Below are positions 24,153-32,375 of a stretch of 64,000 nt of DNA, one piece after another. The DNA lies in assembly GCA_030263455.1 (NCBI GenBank), contig SZOZ01000002.1, positions 248,001 through 312,000 of the forward strand. Reading direction: 5' to 3'. The stretch is from Synechococcales cyanobacterium CNB (lineage in GTDB: Bacteria; Planctomycetota; Phycisphaerae; Phycisphaerales; UBA1924). Every line of letters begins with the position of its first letter. The first letter of the stretch is position 1. The notes under the pieces are model-generated. The model did no database searches, was not told where the DNA came from, and was given only the letters and a program-made list of their open reading frames with translations. The translations under genes and the position numbers were made by a program.

Positions 24153-25238
24153 CTACGGCACCGGCCGCCCGTAGGCATCCCACACCCACGCGGTCCCGTT
24201 CCACACGCACCCGTAGAAGTTCTCGTCCACGCCCTTGACGATCGCGCGGTCAACGCCCCACGCCACGGCCGCGCCCACCTCGTCGATGCTGACGCCAAAG
24301 GGACGCCCGTGATCGAACCAAATCCACTGCCCGCTGGCGAAGTGGTAGTACAACTGCAGCAGTGTCCTGGTGTTCCCGCCCGCATGGTCCCAGTCGCCGG
24401 TGACGAAGAGTCTCCCGTCTTGGGTCGCGGCCGCGCGCGAATCGATCCGCCAACCGAACGGCGAACCGTGGTTGTGCCACTCCCACTTCGTGCCGGTCCA
24501 CCAGCGCTGTCGCAGCGTTCCGTCGTTGCACGTGACGAACACCTTGTTGGTCGGCATGCCCGCCCCGACGAACACGGCCCTGACTTTGAACCATCCCGGC
24601 TCCGGGTAATCGTGATCGACCCAGGTCCACCCCTTCCCCGGCTGATCCCACAACTGCAAGAGCTTGCCCTTGTCGCTGGTGACAAAGACGTGCCCGTCGG
24701 CCATCACGCACGGCCTTTGAGCATGGACCTTGTCCCTCTTCGGATGCGGGAAAGGCGTGCTGACGGCGCTCCACCGGACGAAGTACTCGTGCAGGTTGTT
24801 GCCCGACGTCACGAAGACGCGGTTGAGGTACATGATGTCGCTCGGCGTACCCGGATTGTCGAACCCCAACTTCGGCAGGAGCATCTGCGGCGTCCCTCCC
24901 GGCTGCCAGGAGAGCAGGCGAAGTTGGTTCGACGGGTCTGTCGCTGTGAAGTAGAACCCGCCCGTGAACGAGAGCGACGAAGGCGCCGAGAACTCGAGGT
25001 GATCCCCGAACGCACCGTGGTCCTCCCAGCGCCACTGATTGTCGATCCACTCGTGGATCCGGATCTTCTGACCCTCGTCCTCGATGACGAAGAAGTTGCC
25101 GTTCGGGGCGACTGCGCCGGGTGCCGAAGTTGTCTGGGCCTGAGCCGGCGTGCCGCTCGCAGCGAGTGCTGCCGCAGCTGTAACGGTCAGGACCCGGCGG
25201 GCCGACCGGCGCCACGCACCGATTGTGACACGTGCCAT
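24153..25238 (-). CDS. Secreted beta-propeller/lectin-like protein
   Basis: A 361-aa exported protein. The N-terminus has Arg pairs (RRSARRVLTVTAAAALAASG) and an AQAQ cleavage site, a Sec or Tat signal. The mature part repeats a blade of about 48-50 residues ending in W-x-W-x-D/N-HG-x-P: WRWEDHG, WTWVDHD, WEWHNHGSPFG, WIWFDHGRPFG and WVWDAYGRP. This pattern is typical of PLL/tectonin-type sugar-binding propellers. It would act outside the membrane, perhaps on glycans. The ATG at 25,238 follows GGAGACTCCAG. It is single, between 28-bp direct repeats, and unrelated to the defence genes around it. Confidence 0.7.
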   Translation of the reverse strand: MARVTIGAWRRSARRVLTVTAAAALAASGTPAQAQTTSAPGAVAPNGNFFVIEDEGQKIRIHEWIDNQWRWEDHGAFGDHLEFSAPSSLSFTGGFYFTATDPSNQLRLLSWQPGGTPQMLLPKLGFDNPGTPSDIMYLNRVFVTSGNNLHEYFVRWSAVSTPFPHPKRDKVHAQRPCVMADGHVFVTSDKGKLLQLWDQPGKGWTWVDHDYPEPGWFKVRAVFVGAGMPTNKVFVTCNDGTLRQRWWTGTKWEWHNHGSPFGWRIDSRAAATQDGRLFVTGDWDHAGGNTRTLLQLYYHFASGQWIWFDHGRPFGVSIDEVGAAVAWGVDRAIVKGVDENFYGCVWNGTAWVWDAYGRPVP

Positions 25239-25497
25239 CTGGAGTCTCCTTTTCTGAGTAGGTGCGATACTCGAACCTCGTACACGCTGGATTGACCCAG
25301 CTGGCGGTGATCTATCACCTTGATGGCACGACAGCCGCGACATTCCTGTCTGAACGCCCCTTGGCACGTTGCCCATGTCTGGGACGACTGGGTTCTGCCT
25401 GACGGACCAGATTCCCTCGGGGGAGCGTGGGGTCGAGGCCCAGTGGAAGCGCGGAACGCAGGTGTCACACGCCCGGACGGGTCAGCGGTTGTATTCG

Positions 25498-25593
25498 CTA
25501 CCCGCCCCGATCGAACTCGATCCGCATCGCCCACGCACGCCCACACTCCGCGCAGAGGTCCGGCGCGTTGGTCCCCTCCCCGTAGGCGAACAC
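25498..25593 (-). pseudogene. 3' remnant of a zinc-ribbon gene
   Basis: Thirty-one codons and a TAG read as the C-terminus of a paralogue of the gene at 25,798-25,998: DLCAECGRAW-x5-EFDRGG against DFCAACGRRL-x5-EFDRAG. DNA similarity to the intact copy covers about 110 bp and then stops. The upstream half with the first zinc knuckle is gone. It lies between the lectin-like gene and the right 28-bp repeat, so a duplication or insertion probably broke it. Confidence 0.6.
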
Positions 25594-25670
25594 GCGAACG
25601 GATCGGGCTCACGGGCGGCCGCAGCTCGGTCCCTGGAGGGCCGCATGGAGCGCGCGTCTCGCGCGTCGCC

Positions 25671-25710
25671 CGCTGATCGCTGCGCTCGTTCTACAAAGCG
25701 TAACTCTCAG
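25671..25710 (+). repeat. Right copy of the 28-bp direct repeat
   Basis: Pairs with 23,937-23,976, with one mismatch over the first 28 bp. It lies between the zinc-ribbon remnant and the intact zinc-ribbon gene. Confidence 0.6.
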
Positions 25711-25797
25711 CCCGCCGCCCGGGGCGGGGGGATGGCCGCCCGGAACCCGGCCGCCCGGCCGCGCGCCGCGCGGCAAGGCAAGCCGATATCGACGCTG

Positions 25798-25998
25798 CTA
25801 CCCGGCCCGGTCGAACTCGACGTAGTACACAAGCCGCCGGCCGCACGCCGCGCAGAAGTCCTTCGAGCGGTCGCTCGCCTCCCCCGAATACGTCTCGACG
25901 TGGCAGCGCACCGGCCCGCGCCCCCCGCCGCAGGCGCGGCAAGGCCGGGAGCGGCGCTCGGCCTTCTCCAACCGCTTGACCCGTGCGCTCAGCCGCAT
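25798..25998 (-). CDS. Small zinc-ribbon protein
   Basis: A 66-aa protein with a basic helix (MRLSARVKRLEKAERRS) and two C-x2-C knuckles, CRACGGG and CAACGRR, about 30 residues apart, that should bind one zinc. The stop is TAG. The ATG at 25,998 is chosen because the sister protein at 26,148-26,345 aligns from its Met (MRTRARIERLERK). Function unknown; such genes travel with terminase-small-subunit-like proteins in planctomycete elements. A broken paralogue lies at 25,498. Confidence 0.6.
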   Translation of the reverse strand: MRLSARVKRLEKAERRSRPCRACGGGRGPVRCHVETYSGEASDRSKDFCAACGRRLVYYVEFDRAG

Positions 25999-26147
25999 CG
26001 TCACCCGTCAACCCCCCAGCTCCGCTGCCCCGAACCCCCCGGCCGCGATGGCCCACGAACGCCCACGATCGCCCACGCCGCGCCCCGTTCACGCCTCCGA
26101 CCGCTCCCCGCCTACCGCTGGTCCACGCCCCACGCCCCCACGCCCCG

Positions 26148-26345
26148 TCACGGCCCGGCCTCCGCCGCGAGGATGATGCGGCGCACGGTGCGCACGCGCC
26201 CGCAGGCCTTGCACCCGCGCGGCTCGACCTCCGGCTCGCCCTCCTCCTGCAGCAGGACCTCGTCGTGGCCGTGGCCGCCGCACAGCGCGCACGGCCGCTC
26301 GCGGCGCTTGCGCTCCAGCCGCTCGATACGCGCGCGGGTTCTCAT
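26148..26345 (-). CDS. Small zinc-ribbon protein, second copy
   Basis: A 65-aa paralogue of the preceding gene: a basic N-terminal helix, CALCGGHGHDE, an acidic middle (EEGEPEVEP), CKACGRVR and a hydrophobic end. The start shares ATGA with the stop of the HTH gene upstream (26,342-26,731), so the two are made together. Zinc binding is inferred from the cysteine spacing. No enzymatic residues are apparent. Confidence 0.6.
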   Translation of the reverse strand: MRTRARIERLERKRRERPCALCGGHGHDEVLLQEEGEPEVEPRGCKACGRVRTVRRIILAAEAGP

Positions 26346-26731
26346 GCGTTGCTCCCTTCGCGCTGGGCGCGTTCGAGGGCCTCGACGCGGTCGGCGAGGT
26401 CGTCGAGCTCGATGCCGTCGCGGCCGAAGCGGAGGATGGCGGCGGCGGCGGAGACGCGTGCCGTGTGCGGGGCCGAGGGATCGCTGAGGATCTGCGCGAG
26501 CGTGGTGACCGCGAGTGGGGCGTAGCGCTGCGTGAGCGCGACGGCCTGGCCGAAGGCCTCGCGGCGGGCGCTGCGGTAGGCGGCGCGGAAGGCCGGGTCG
26601 TGGACGAGCCAGCGGTGGAGCGTGCGCAGGCCGATGCCGCTGGTGCGCGCGGCCCGCGCGACCGTCGTCTCGTTGATGAGGGCGGCGATCGCCTTCTCCT
26701 GGCGGGCGGTGACCTCGACGATCTCGACCAT
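26342..26731 (-). CDS. Terminase small-subunit-like HTH protein
   Basis: A 129-aa protein. The first 60 residues match the HTH of phage terminase small subunits and related transposase-like proteins: ARQEKAIAALINETTVARAA, then RTSGIGLRTLHRWLVHDPAF. A helical middle (AVALTQRYAPLAVTTLAQIL) and a closing coiled coil (LDDLADRVEALERAQ) could drive oligomer formation. No large terminase subunit is in the window, so it is either a phage remnant or a recruited DNA-binding protein. It is the first gene of a two-gene overlap with the zinc-ribbon gene. Confidence 0.6.
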   Translation of the reverse strand: MVEIVEVTARQEKAIAALINETTVARAARTSGIGLRTLHRWLVHDPAFRAAYRSARREAFGQAVALTQRYAPLAVTTLAQILSDPSAPHTARVSAAAAILRFGRDGIELDDLADRVEALERAQREGSNA

Positions 26732-26813
26732 GCCCCCCCCTCAGGACTCTCCCTTGCACCGGGGCGCACGGGGGCGCACCGGCCGCAGGACTTGTCCTCG
26801 ATGTGCGAACCCT

Positions 26814-26889
26814 CGGCGAATGCGGCCGGATTCCGCTTGCAAGCCGCGCGCGCATGGGGCTTCATGTGCATGACGCGGGCGGGAAGGCC
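26814..26889 (+). promoter_or_regulatory. Upstream sequence shared with element B's accessory module
   Basis: About 75 bp aligns, at nearly constant spacing, with the minus strand of 45,125-45,200. Shared blocks are CTCGGCGAAT, CTTGC, GCGCG and GGCTTCATGTG followed by ACGCGGG. Both copies stand upstream of the first gene of a HARE-HTH accessory module. A promoter or regulator site is likely; CTTGCA with CTTCAT about 18 bp on could be -35 and -10. Confidence 0.5.
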
Positions 26890-26920
26890 GCACGCGGGAA
26901 CAACGCAAAGGAGCACGACC

Positions 26921-27208
26921 ATGACGACGAACGCCGAGCACGACCGCACGAAGGCCATCGGGTACGCCCGGTTCCGGTTCCAGCGGGAGGCCGAGTGGGC
27001 CAATCAGAACATCCGCGAGAAGATCGCCTGGTGCCGCCGGAACCTCGACGAGGCCGAGCGACGGCTCGACCAGGGCGAGATGCCCAACACCTGCGGCATC
27101 CTGCAGAGCAGCGCCTTCGAGCTCGAGATGGCGGTCGCCCGCCTCGCGGCGATCCGCGACCTCGCGCCCGCGATCGAGAGCCTCGCCAAGGACATCGCCG
27201 CCGATTGA
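26921..27208 (+). CDS. Hypothetical helical protein, 95 aa
   Basis: Not recognised. A strongly helical protein (FQREAEWANQNIREKIAWCR, then SAFELEMAVARLAAIRDLAP) of the small dimeric bundle kind. It is the first gene of the plus-strand accessory module of element A, with AAAGGAG 7 nt before the ATG and a conserved upstream sequence at 26,814-26,889. The later genes of this module have relatives in element B. Confidence 0.55.
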   Translation: MTTNAEHDRTKAIGYARFRFQREAEWANQNIREKIAWCRRNLDEAERRLDQGEMPNTCGILQSSAFELEMAVARLAAIRDLAPAIESLAKDIAAD

Positions 27209-27241
27209 CCGCCCCGCCACCACGCCCGAAAGGAGACCACC

Positions 27242-27514
27242 ATGACGACGACGAACCCCGAACCGACCGCCGCCGAGGCCTACGCCGCCAGGAGCCGCGA
27301 CATCGCACGCCTGATCGACGTGCTGCAGATGGAACTCGAAGCCCACGCCAAGCGCGCGGCGGTCGCCGACCGGAACTGGGGCTACCCGGGCGACCTCGGC
27401 AAGGTCCGCCGCGACCTGATCGACCTTGCGGCGTTCATGAGCGGCAAGACGACGGAGGAGGTCGAGGCGTTCCTCGACGACGCCGCGGCCGACGACGAGC
27501 AGCGCGCCAACTGA
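27242..27514 (+). CDS. Accessory-module protein, 90 aa (paralogue at 44,082)
   Basis: A 90-aa helical protein of unknown role. It is clearly homologous to the 84-aa product at 44,082-44,336: both have EPTAAE-x-YAAR, SRDIARLIDVLQMELE or its match, and a W-GxPG-x-LGKVR-x-DLIDL core. Conservation between two elements with unrelated cargo argues for a function in element biology and not in defence. GAAAGGAG precedes the ATG. Confidence 0.6.
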   Translation: MTTTNPEPTAAEAYAARSRDIARLIDVLQMELEAHAKRAAVADRNWGYPGDLGKVRRDLIDLAAFMSGKTTEEVEAFLDDAAADDEQRAN

Positions 27515-27535
27515 CCGCGAACCAGGAGACACGCC

Positions 27536-27826
27536 ATGACGATCAAGCCGAACCCAGAACCGACCGCGAACCCCGAACTGGCTGACGCCCGACGCGCCGC
27601 GCGAGAGATCGCCCGCCGGGTGCTCGGCGTCCCCAGCGCCGCCATGCGGCAGCCCGACCCGCTCGACGCCCGCGAGACCAACACGCTCGCGCTGGTTGCC
27701 GCGCTCGAGGCCGCCTACGCCCGCGGCCACGCCGACGGCGTCGCCCGCGAGCGCCGGCGCAAGCCGCCGGCCCGAAGCGTCTGCCCGCGCTGCGGCGCGG
27801 GGCACGAGATCGTCCCTCTGACCTGA
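27536..27826 (+). CDS. Hypothetical protein, 96 aa, with terminal zinc knuckle
   Basis: Not recognised. A helical body (ADARRAAREIARRVLGVPSA, then TLALVAALEAAYARGHADGV) ends in RSVCPRCGAGHEI, a single C-x2-C knuckle with a His, which may bind zinc. CCAGGAG precedes the ATG. An intrinsic terminator begins two bases before the end of its stop codon, so the transcript from 26.9 kb probably ends here. Confidence 0.55.
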   Translation: MTIKPNPEPTANPELADARRAAREIARRVLGVPSAAMRQPDPLDARETNTLALVAALEAAYARGHADGVARERRRKPPARSVCPRCGAGHEIVPLT

Positions 27827-27856
27827 GGCCCGCCCGTCGCGGGCCTCGCTGTTTTT
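27825..27856 (+). terminator. Intrinsic terminator
   Basis: GAGGCCCGC-CCGTC-GCGGGCCTC followed by GCTGTTTTT: a perfect 9-bp GC stem, 5-nt loop and a run of five T. It is the clearest rho-independent terminator in the window and separates the small accessory genes from the HARE-HTH gene. Confidence 0.85.
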
Positions 27857-27880
27857 GAACCCCGTACCAGGAGACGAACC

Positions 27881-28642
27881 ATGACGACGAAGAGCAAGAG
27901 CACGAGCAAGGGCGCGAAGAAGCCGCCCCGCATGTCCAAGAGCGCCGCGCGCGCCGAGGGCGCGCAGCGGACCAAGGCCGCGCTGGCCGCCAAGACCGCG
28001 GCCGCGCCCGCCGGGCCGGTGGTCCTGCCCGAGGAGGCGGCGAAGCGCCGCGGCGGCCAGGTCGAGATCGTCAAGACCCTCAAGGGGCGCGCCCCCGCGA
28101 TCAAGCGCGCCGGCGCGCTCGGCCCGCCGCACTTCGTGATCGAGCACGAGGACGGGACGTTCAGCGTCGCCAGGCCCGTCGCCAGTCCCGACGACCTCAC
28201 GGTCGTCTACCCCGCCGCCCACGCGGGCGGCGACGACGCCCCGTCCGCCGCCGGGCCGGGCGGCGGGGCCACCGACGCGGCCGCCGCGCCCGACGCCGCA
28301 CGGGCCAACACGGCGCGCGACGGGGCCAAGCCCCGCAAGCCCGCCAAGGGCGCGGGCGGCAAGGCGGCCAAGGCCGCGAAGCCCGCGCGCGAGGCCAAGC
28401 CCAAGCGACTCAGCGCCCTCGACGCCGCGGCGCGGGTCCTGGCCGAGGCGGCCCGGCCCATGAAGGCCCGCGAGATCATCGCGGAGATGGAGGCCAAGGG
28501 CCTGTGGAAGAGCCCGTCGGGGCTCACGCCCGACGCCACGCTCTACGCCGCCATCGCCCGCGAGATCGCGGCCAAGGGCGCGGGGGCCCGGTTCACGAAG
28601 GCCGGGCGCGGCAGCTTCGCTTTCAACGGAAAGGGGGACTGA
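27881..28642 (+). CDS. HARE-HTH protein with Lys/Ala-rich arm (paralogue at 43,338)
   Basis: A 253-aa protein. Residues 1-180 are rich in Lys, Ala and Pro, like histone H1 tails. A small beta segment ([19 protein letters not shown]) lies near residue 90. The C-terminal 70 residues are a HARE-HTH winged helix: [40 protein letters not shown], then [22 protein letters not shown] domains link chromatin- and restriction-related proteins and are thought to sense modified DNA. The last 70 residues closely match the protein at 43,338-43,973 in element B. A CCAGGAG site precedes the ATG. Probably a DNA-compacting or modification-sensing factor. Confidence 0.75.
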   Translation: MTTKSKSTSKGAKKPPRMSKSAARAEGAQRTKAALAAKTAAAPAGPVVLPEEAAKRRGGQVEIVKTLKGRAPAIKRAGALGPPHFVIEHEDGTFSVARPVASPDDLTVVYPAAHAGGDDAPSAAGPGGGATDAAAAPDAARANTARDGAKPRKPAKGAGGKAAKAAKPAREAKPKRLSALDAAARVLAEAARPMKAREIIAEMEAKGLWKSPSGLTPDATLYAAIAREIAAKGAGARFTKAGRGSFAFNGKGD

Positions 28643-28645
28643 GCC

Positions 28646-29011
28646 GTGAACGAGCGCACCGAGTCCTTCGCCGTCGAGGACGGCTTGCTCGTCCGCCGCG
28701 TGACGCCCAAGCGCGGCGCGCCCTACGAGCACCGATGCCCGCTCGACGCCTACGGGGCCGTCGCCCACGCCGTTGACGACGCGGGCGGAGCGCCCATCAC
28801 CGGCGACGAGATCCAGCGGGCCACCGACCTGCCGTTCTCGCAGGTCGCCACCGCGCTGGCCTTCCTCAAGGAGCGGGGCTGCGTCGTCCCCGCGCACGGG
28901 CGGCGGCACAAGGCCGCGCCGGGCAACGCGGGCGTCCACCTCGACGCCATGACCGAGGTCCACGCCCTGCGCGAGAAGGGGCCGGCCGACCCCGCCTTCG
29001 GGTACGAGTAG
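28646..29011 (+). CDS. Small winged-helix-like protein, 121 aa
   Basis: The start is a GTG 3 nt after the HARE-HTH stop, so the two are co-translated. The middle (GDEIQRATDLPFSQVATALAF, then LKERGCV) reads as a wHTH with its wing; the C-terminus HLDAMTEVHALREKG is helical. The family is not recognised. It may work with the HARE-HTH protein. Element B has no counterpart. Confidence 0.55.
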   Translation: MNERTESFAVEDGLLVRRVTPKRGAPYEHRCPLDAYGAVAHAVDDAGGAPITGDEIQRATDLPFSQVATALAFLKERGCVVPAHGRRHKAAPGNAGVHLDAMTEVHALREKGPADPAFGYE

Positions 29012-29019
29012 GCCGGGCA

Positions 29020-29664
29020 TCACGCTACCCCCTCACCCGCGATGCTGGTCGCGGGTGTTTCTCCGGCGAGAGCGTTTCGCGTGACCACGACCGTCCCTCC
29101 CTTCGGATGCTGCTTGTCCCACCGAACATGGCAAGAGCGGCAGAGCCATCGGACTCGAAGCGGGTCGTCGTAGTCGAAGTGCGCCGCCTCGATGCGGCGA
29201 TCGGACGCCCCGCATTCCTCGCAGACCTCGGGGTGGACGATGTTGCCGGCCTGGACGTGGTAGCGCACCAGGCTCTGCGCGCTGCGAGCCTTGCGGACCG
29301 TCCGCCGGATGGTCCGGCGCCCGGTCGTCTGGGCCCTGACTTTGCAAGCCGCCGAGCAGAAGCGCTGCGCGAGACGGGCAGCGCGGAATCGCTCGCCGCA
29401 TTGCTCGCAAGTCGGCATGGTCACCGGGTGCTTGGCGCACGCTGCCGAGCAGAACCGTCGGGACGCCCTGCCGACGAACCACTCCCCGCACCGCACACAT
29501 CGGACGCGGCTCCGAACATAACGGCCGTGCGTCCAGCGGGGGCTGAACCGGCCCACGCGGGATCTGGCCATGCAGCTCCGCGAACAGTACCGGCCCCTGC
29601 CGTTGGCCCGCCGCGTCGGCGACGCCGGAACGGGACGGCCGCAGCCGATACAGGCACTATGCAC
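29020..29664 (-). CDS. Multi-zinc-finger HNH-type protein
   Basis: A 214-aa Cys-rich protein. It starts at a GTG at 29,664 with GGAGG 7 nt upstream, overlapping the methyltransferase stop by 8 nt. Three FCS-like zinc fingers are visible: CIGCGRPVP with YCSRSC, CVRCGEWFVG with FCSAAC, and CEQCGERFRA with FCSAAC. A C-terminal phage-type HNH module follows: CEECGASDRRIEAAHFDYDD, then LRVRWLCRSCHVRWDK. Such proteins nick or cut DNA in phages, and coupling to a methyltransferase could make a restriction-modification-like pair. The catalytic His pair (AHFDY) is present. Confidence 0.65.
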   Translation of the reverse strand: MHSACIGCGRPVPASPTRRANGRGRYCSRSCMARSRVGRFSPRWTHGRYVRSRVRCVRCGEWFVGRASRRFCSAACAKHPVTMPTCEQCGERFRAARLAQRFCSAACKVRAQTTGRRTIRRTVRKARSAQSLVRYHVQAGNIVHPEVCEECGASDRRIEAAHFDYDDPLRVRWLCRSCHVRWDKQHPKGGTVVVTRNALAGETPATSIAGEGVA

Positions 29665-31072
29665 GCCGTACCTCCTCGATCTCCGCGAACGTCTTTCCGG
29701 TCCCGTCGAGGACCGGCTGGCGATCGACGAACTGGGACCAGCGCCGCAGGATGACATCTGCATACGCCGGGTCGATCTCCATCAGGTACGCCCGCCGCCC
29801 CTGCTGCTCGGCCGCGATCAGCGTCGAACCAGACCCGCCGAAGAGGTCCAGCACGTTCTCCCCCGGCCTCGACGAGTAGGCCATCGCGCGCGCCGCCAGC
29901 TCGACGGGCTTCTCGGTCAGGTGCACCATGCTCTGCGGGTTGACCTTCTTCACGTGCCACAGGTCGGGCACATTGTTCGGCCCGAGGAAGACGTGCGCGG
30001 CGCCCTCCTTCCATCCATAGAAACACCACTCGTGCGCGCCCATGAAGTCCTTGCGCGTCAGCACCGGGTGCTGCTTGTCCCAGATGATCGTCTGCGAGAA
30101 GTAGAGGCCCGAGGCCTTCAGCGCGGGCGGGTAGTTGGCGACGTTGGCGTACCCGCCCCAGATGTAGAACCCGCGCCCCGGCTCCAGCGCCCGGGCCGCG
30201 TTCCCGAACCACGCGAGAAGCAGGCGGCCGAACTCCTCGTCGGAGACGAAGTCGTTCACCAGCGGCCGGTCCTTGGCCCGCATCTTTCTCGTCGTGCCCT
30301 TCGCCTTCTCGGGGTGGCGCGCGAGGTCGAACCCCTGGTGGTGCGACGCAGCGGACTTCCGGGCCAACCGCTGCCGGTCCTTCTTGCCGCGCTCGGTCGT
30401 GGACTTCTCGCACTGGAGGTCCTCGCGCCGCGAGAAGGACGTCACGCCCGCCGCGATCGCGTTGTTCGAGCGCGGCTCGACGCGCACGTTGTACGGCGGG
30501 TCCATGTTCACCAGATGCACGCGCCGCCCGTCCAGCAGCCGGTCCACGTCGGGGGCGCTCGCGCTGTCGGCGCACAGCAGCCGGTGCTCGCCCAGCACCC
30601 ACAGGTCGCCGGGCCTCGTCACCGGGTTCTCCGGCGGCTCGGGCACGTCGTCCGGGTCGGCCAGGCCGGGGTTGCCCGGCGGAGCCATGAGCCGCGCCAG
30701 CTCGTCGTCGTCGAACCCGAGGATCGTCAAGTCCAGCCCGGCGTCGCGCAGCGCGCCGATCTCGACCGGCAGCAGCTCGACGTCCCAGGCCGAGAGAGAG
30801 GCGGTCGAATTGTCGGCGATGCGGTAGGCCCGCGCCTGGTCGGGCGTCAGGCCCTCGGCGACGTGGACGGGGACGCTCTCCAGGCCCAGCTCGCGCGCCG
30901 CCTTCCAGCGCGTGTGGCCGACGATGATCACGCCGCGCTCGTCCACGACGATCGGCTGGCGGAAGCCGAACTCGCGGATGGACCGGGCCACCGCGCCCAC
31001 CGCCGGGTCGTTGCGGCGCGGGTTGCCCTCGTAGGGCCTGATCTCCTCGATCGGGCGGAGCGCGACGTTCAT
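29657..31072 (-). CDS. ParB-domain DNA methyltransferase
   Basis: A 471-aa fusion common in phages and integrative elements. Residues 1-100 are a ParB/sulfiredoxin-like domain (IRPYEGNPRRNDPAVGAVAR, VVDERGVIIVGHTRWKAA). The rest is a beta-class amino-methyltransferase: catalytic NMDPPYNVRVE near residue 189 and SAM motif DLFGGSGSTLIAAEQQG near 405. Between them are the recognition region and KDRPLVNDFVSDEEFGRLLL. It would methylate adenine-N6 or cytosine-N4 at an unknown site, modifying element or host DNA. It is the first gene of a two-gene operon with the HNH protein, and its own composition is uniform. Confidence 0.88.
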   Translation of the reverse strand: MNVALRPIEEIRPYEGNPRRNDPAVGAVARSIREFGFRQPIVVDERGVIIVGHTRWKAARELGLESVPVHVAEGLTPDQARAYRIADNSTASLSAWDVELLPVEIGALRDAGLDLTILGFDDDELARLMAPPGNPGLADPDDVPEPPENPVTRPGDLWVLGEHRLLCADSASAPDVDRLLDGRRVHLVNMDPPYNVRVEPRSNNAIAAGVTSFSRREDLQCEKSTTERGKKDRQRLARKSAASHHQGFDLARHPEKAKGTTRKMRAKDRPLVNDFVSDEEFGRLLLAWFGNAARALEPGRGFYIWGGYANVANYPPALKASGLYFSQTIIWDKQHPVLTRKDFMGAHEWCFYGWKEGAAHVFLGPNNVPDLWHVKKVNPQSMVHLTEKPVELAARAMAYSSRPGENVLDLFGGSGSTLIAAEQQGRRAYLMEIDPAYADVILRRWSQFVDRQPVLDGTGKTFAEIEEVRRA

Positions 31073-31442
31073 ACGGCCCTCCTAACCTCGAAGCGCGCGT
31101 CGTGCGCTGCGACATGATAACGCGCGCGCACGCCGTTCAAGAGCGCTGCGCGGCTCTCACGCGCGCGCGCAACGCGCTCGCACAGCGCACGGGAGCGCAC
31201 GCCGCAGCAGGGGCGGGCCGCGGGGCGCACCGAGGGATCGCAGAAAATCTCAGCGGGAAGCGGCCGTCAGGCGGCGGGGACGGTCACCGCCACCATCTCA
31301 CGGCGACGAAGACGCCACCCCGCAGCACTGCCGATCCGAGCCAATCCGTGCAGGACGCGGGGGTTGCCGCCCCCGCTCGCGCCCCACACAACCTTGGGCC
31401 ACCCGATTCTGCGTTCCTTCGTGCGGGGTTCTGTCGGCTTTG
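31073..31442. other. Gene-free stretch between methyltransferase and AbiEii
   Basis: No supported gene. The left part (31,110-31,210) has runs of alternating C and G (GCGCGCGCAC, ACGCGCGCGCGC), a composition prone to Z-DNA, and a short stem AGAGC...GCTCT. It should hold the promoter of the leftward methyltransferase operon and the 3' end of the AbiE transcript. I see no clear terminator. Confidence 0.5.
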
Positions 31443-32375
31443 TCAGGAGTCGGAGCCGTCAGAGGCCGTCGTGGATGACGGGCTCCACGGCCCGCCGGCA
31501 GGCCAACGGGCCGCGTCGGTATCGGACAGCGGAACAAGAACGGGCTCGAGGAATGTTCGTACGAGCTCGACCACCTCCGCCAGAGGTCGCGTCGCACCGA
31601 CATCACCCATCTTCCGGATGAACCCGGCCCACTGCTTCCGCTTCGAATCGTCATTGGCGAACGCATCGGTCAATCCAATCGGCAGCTCGGTCGGCATCGG
31701 CGTACCTCGACGTTCAAGTGTCGCCGCGATCGCGGCACGGAGCAGGTCCATCTCGAACGCTGTCGTCTGCCGCAGGGTCCAGAGGTCGAAGTAGTCCTTC
31801 ATCCGGCTGTTCGCCATGCCCAGTACGATGATCGCATCGAGCTTCTCCGCGACGACCGTCTCCGGCGGATACGTTCGCAGCCGGGGCGCGGGCAGGTCGA
31901 GCATCGGGCCGAAGGTCAGCTCCCGTGGGCCCGGCGTGATGGCGTCGCCGAAGCCGACATCAATCTGGAGCGGGATCCTTGCGGTGCCGAGAAATGCGAG
32001 CATCCGAACTCGAAGCCCGTCGTAGATCGCCTCCTCGCGGATTGCTTCGACCCGCACCGAGGCGGGGTCGAATGCGAGTCCGTCCGGCTCGACATCGATG
32101 GCGGCGATCTCCCGGAAGACCTTCGCGAGCCGGTCCGCGGACGGCTCGCCGAATCCGAGCAGATCGACATCCTGCGTGGGGCGGTGCGGCTTGCCGGTCC
32201 ACGCCGCGAACAGCATCGCCCCCTTCAGCACGAACGCGTCGGCATATGGGCTCCGGGTCAGCCGATACAGCAGCCGCTCGACGGCGAATCGCACGAGCAC
32301 GAGGTTGAACACCTCGCCACGTTCTCGGCTGTAGTTCAGCAGCCGCTGCTTGACCGATGCCGACACGCCGCTCAC
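31443..32375 (-). CDS. AbiEii-type nucleotidyltransferase toxin
   Basis: A 310-aa toxin of the type IV AbiE system. The fold is a DNA-polymerase-beta-like nucleotidyltransferase: FVLKGAMLFAAWTGKPHRPT leads into QDVDLLGFG with the catalytic Asp pair, and a distal motif VVAEKLDAIIVLGMANSRMK then DYFDLW is typical of the family. Related toxins block translation by adding nucleotides to tRNA. It starts at a GTG in a GTGA overlap with the antitoxin stop. As the pair stands at the right end of element A, it may also hold the element in the host. The C-terminal 25 residues are low complexity. Confidence 0.88.
   Translation of the reverse strand: MSGVSASVKQRLLNYSRERGEVFNLVLVRFAVERLLYRLTRSPYADAFVLKGAMLFAAWTGKPHRPTQDVDLLGFGEPSADRLAKVFREIAAIDVEPDGLAFDPASVRVEAIREEAIYDGLRVRMLAFLGTARIPLQIDVGFGDAITPGPRELTFGPMLDLPAPRLRTYPPETVVAEKLDAIIVLGMANSRMKDYFDLWTLRQTTAFEMDLLRAAIAATLERRGTPMPTELPIGLTDAFANDDSKRKQWAGFIRKMGDVGATRPLAEVVELVRTFLEPVLVPLSDTDAARWPAGGPWSPSSTTASDGSDS

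Noticed and set aside
20900-25710. An integron-like cassette array with attC sites
   Set aside because: The repeats do not show paired RYYYAAC/GTTRRRY core sites or an attC fold, and genes lie in both directions.
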